Part shown: positions 28,804 to 29,695 of the stretch, piece after piece | Position numbering within the stretch: position 1 is the first letter of the stretch | Layout of the letters: each line of letters begins with the position of its first letter | Virus record (IMG/VR): IMGVR_UViG_3300030450_001113 | Location: 1-29,695 of that record | From: a virus | Reading direction: 5' to 3' (one strand) | DNA: 29,695 nucleotides | Position numbers and translations under genes: made by a program | The notes under the pieces: model-generated | Seen by the model: only the letters and a program-made list of their open reading frames with translations | The model's database searches: none | Told to the model about the DNA's origin: nothing

Positions 28804-28944
28804 ATGAAAACAATACAAAACATTATAGAACAGGTAGAGCAAGGTAAAATTACTGCTGAAGAATCTATTAAGCTTATTAAAGAAATAGTTAAAGAACAGC
28901 AAGAAGATGAACTACTTGATTATATATTTCCAAGAAAAAAATAA
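28804..28944 (+). CDS. Small helical early protein (46 aa)
   Basis: MKTIQNIIEQVEQGKITAEE followed by SIKLIKEIVKEQQEDELLDY and FPRKK at the end: a two-helix, acidic-then-basic micro-protein. It follows the terminator, so it needs read-through or its own promoter. ATG in the same ACTATG context as its neighbours. Function unknown. Confidence 0.65.
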   Translation: MKTIQNIIEQVEQGKITAEESIKLIKEIVKEQQEDELLDYIFPRKK

Positions 28945-28948
28945 AACT

Positions 28949-29158
28949 ATGAAAAATTTAATTACAAAAGAAGAATTAGAAATTTTTAAAGAATTATTTT
29001 CTGATAAACACCCACATATATATATACAACAAGTAAATGACAATTTACTTATTAAATTTTTATCTCAAAACTATATAAAAAATTCTACAATAGAACATCA
29101 AATAAATTATACTTGGGACTATTTGTTGGCTCAACAATTATGTGATGTACAAATATAA
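28949..29158 (+). CDS. Small early protein (69 aa)
   Basis: Start at ATG 28949 (MKNLITKEELEIFKELFSDK); a longer reading from 28907 overlaps the preceding gene and is less likely. Helix, then strands (HIYIQQVNDNLLIKFLSQ) and a C-terminal WDYLLAQQLCDVQI. No recognised family. Confidence 0.65.
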   Translation: MKNLITKEELEIFKELFSDKHPHIYIQQVNDNLLIKFLSQNYIKNSTIEHQINYTWDYLLAQQLCDVQI

Positions 29159-29169
29159 AATTTTAAACT

Positions 29170-29259
29170 ATGAAAAAAGAAATTTATAATACTTTAGGTT
29201 TAGTAGTTGCCTTTTACATAAGCTACTTAATAATAACTTATTTAATAATTAATATATAA
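29170..29259 (+). CDS. Single-pass membrane micro-protein (29 aa)
   Basis: MKKEIYNTLG then LVVAFYISYLIITYLIINI: one membrane helix with a charged N-terminus. In the usual AAACTATG start context. Likely an early host-membrane micro-protein; unknown role. Confidence 0.55.
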   Translation: MKKEIYNTLGLVVAFYISYLIITYLIINI

Positions 29260-29263
29260 AACA

Positions 29264-29461
29264 ATGGAATCAATATATATTCACGAATCACATACTATTT
29301 ACTCTGAAAATGGAGAGGTGCATTTGCTTACAGAAAATAATCACATTGTATTTAATGCAGATACTTTATTTAATGACATACCAGCATTAGCAGATATGGC
29401 TTTAAAAGAGAGAAAAAAACAAGAAGAAATAATTATTAATCAAATCAAAAATATAAAGTAA
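29264..29461 (+). CDS. Small early protein (65 aa), full copy
   Basis: MESIYIHESHTIYSENGEVH (strand pairs) followed by a helical Lys/Glu-rich end. Its last 23 codons are repeated at 2-73. It ends TAA overlapping the ATG of the next gene, where the left-end copy ends TGA. Function unknown. Confidence 0.7.
   Translation: MESIYIHESHTIYSENGEVHLLTENNHIVFNADTLFNDIPALADMALKERKKQEEIIINQIKNIK
29389..29457. repeat. Right terminal direct repeat, arm 1
   Basis: Identical to bases 1-69. Located in the 3' part of the 65-residue gene. Confidence 0.95.
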
Positions 29462-29625
29462 TGGTAAGAACATTTTATGTGCAAAAAGGTAAAGAAGATA
29501 TTATGCACAAATTCAAAGAAACTAATGAGAAACTTGGTTTAAATTATTCAGCTACAATAGTTGAATTAATGGAGAAATTTAATAAGTCTAATGCTAAAAA
29601 AATAAAAGATGGAAACAGAGATTAA
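29461..29625 (+). CDS. Small ribbon-helix-helix-like protein, allele 2
   Basis: 54 residues (MVRTFYVQKGKEDIMHKFKE..). RTFYV would be the strand, KEDIMHKFKETNEKL the first helix and YSATIVELMEKF the second, a tidier ribbon-helix-helix pattern than allele 1 at 70-285. Shares YS-TIV--M--F and the C-terminal GNRD with it; allele 1 has a longer N-terminus and an insertion around KKEGNVSWWEFS. Same neighbours on both sides. Probable DNA-binding regulator; function not shown. Confidence 0.7.
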   Translation: MVRTFYVQKGKEDIMHKFKETNEKLGLNYSATIVELMEKFNKSNAKKIKDGNRD

Positions 29626-29695
29626 ATACAGCAAAAACATTTTTACACTATCAGACCACCATACAGAGGTTGATATTGAACTAAGCAAGAACCAC
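29609..29695 (+). CDS. 5' part of small early gene (repeat of 269-469)
   Basis: 29 codons from ATG 29609, identical to the start of the 66-residue gene at 269. Cut by the window end. An in-frame TAA lies just upstream (29603-29605), which fixes the start of both copies. Confidence 0.85.
   Translation, partial: METEIKYSKNIFTLSDHHTEVDIELSKNH
29609..29695. repeat. Right terminal direct repeat, arm 2
   Basis: Identical to 269-355. With arm 1 it flanks the divergent 151-base segment. Confidence 0.95.

Noticed and set aside
1-29695. Integrase, repressor, attachment site, CRISPR array, tRNA, reverse transcriptase
   Set aside because: Looked for and not seen. In particular the variable gene at the junction is not a diversity-generating retroelement target, because no reverse transcriptase or template repeat is present and the change covers a whole gene.

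Overview
The window reads as an almost complete tailed-phage genome of about 29.3 kb, probably infecting a member of the Bacteroidota and most likely a flavobacterium. The DNA is very AT-rich, every credible gene is on the + strand, and genes are packed with ATGA or TAATG overlaps. Start codons lack Shine-Dalgarno sequences and sit in A-rich leaders. Two intergenic sites match the Bacteroidota promoter box TAnnTTTG. Many proteins resemble families I know from Bacteroidota phages (DUF3127-type SSB, DUF5681 TerS-like protein, XkdF-like protease, small 'RKDF..RC' and 'GCLCKDG' peptides). The XkdF-type protease, scaffold, capsid and portal genes, tail tube, long tape measure and tail-chaperone frameshift point to a siphovirus. 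I see no integrase, repressor, DNA polymerase, tRNA or CRISPR array, so it looks lytic and dependent on the host polymerase.

The two ends overlap. Bases 1-69 equal 29389-29457 and bases 269-355 equal 29609-29695, but the sequence between differs (199 versus 151 bases). In this interval lie two diverged versions of one small ribbon-helix-helix-like gene. The molecule is therefore circular or circularly permuted (29,388 or 29,340 bp depending on the version), and the assembly ends hold two alleles of one locus.

Layout on the circle. Early region, 28501 across the junction to about 6366: a leader region, small unknown genes, a DUF3127 SSB behind a structured leader, an HTH protein, a TET-associated glycosyltransferase (TAGT) relative, two PD-(D/E)XK nucleases, a DUF1376/Lin1244-like replication protein, a DnaB-like helicase and small coiled-coil or membrane proteins. 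Switch region, 6364-7758: a TAnnTTTG promoter, a sigma-70-like factor and a run of micro-proteins. Packaging, 7740-9261: TerS-like and TerL. Tail, 9423-16699: chaperones with a -1 frameshift, tail completion and neck proteins, tip/baseplate proteins and tape measure. Head, 16710-24033: XkdF-type protease, Cys-rich peptide, two small coiled-coil proteins, scaffold, major capsid, tail tube, portal, a third coiled-coil protein and connector. Adhesion and lysis, 24046-27424: tandem LamG receptor-binding protein, XhlA-like and holin-like proteins, amidase and a one-protein spanin candidate. A calcineurin-like phosphoesterase (27421-28500) closes the circle.

Four linked observations deserve attention: (1) a bipartite element, TATAACACTT-N12-TACATTA, with exactly conserved spacing, present three times just upstream of structural modules and a candidate target of the phage sigma factor; (2) an N-terminal motif shared by the scaffold and three small coiled-coil proteins, suggesting a capsid-targeting signal and internal head proteins; (3) the allele swap at the genome junction; (4) a TAGT without any visible TET enzyme or hydroxymethylase.
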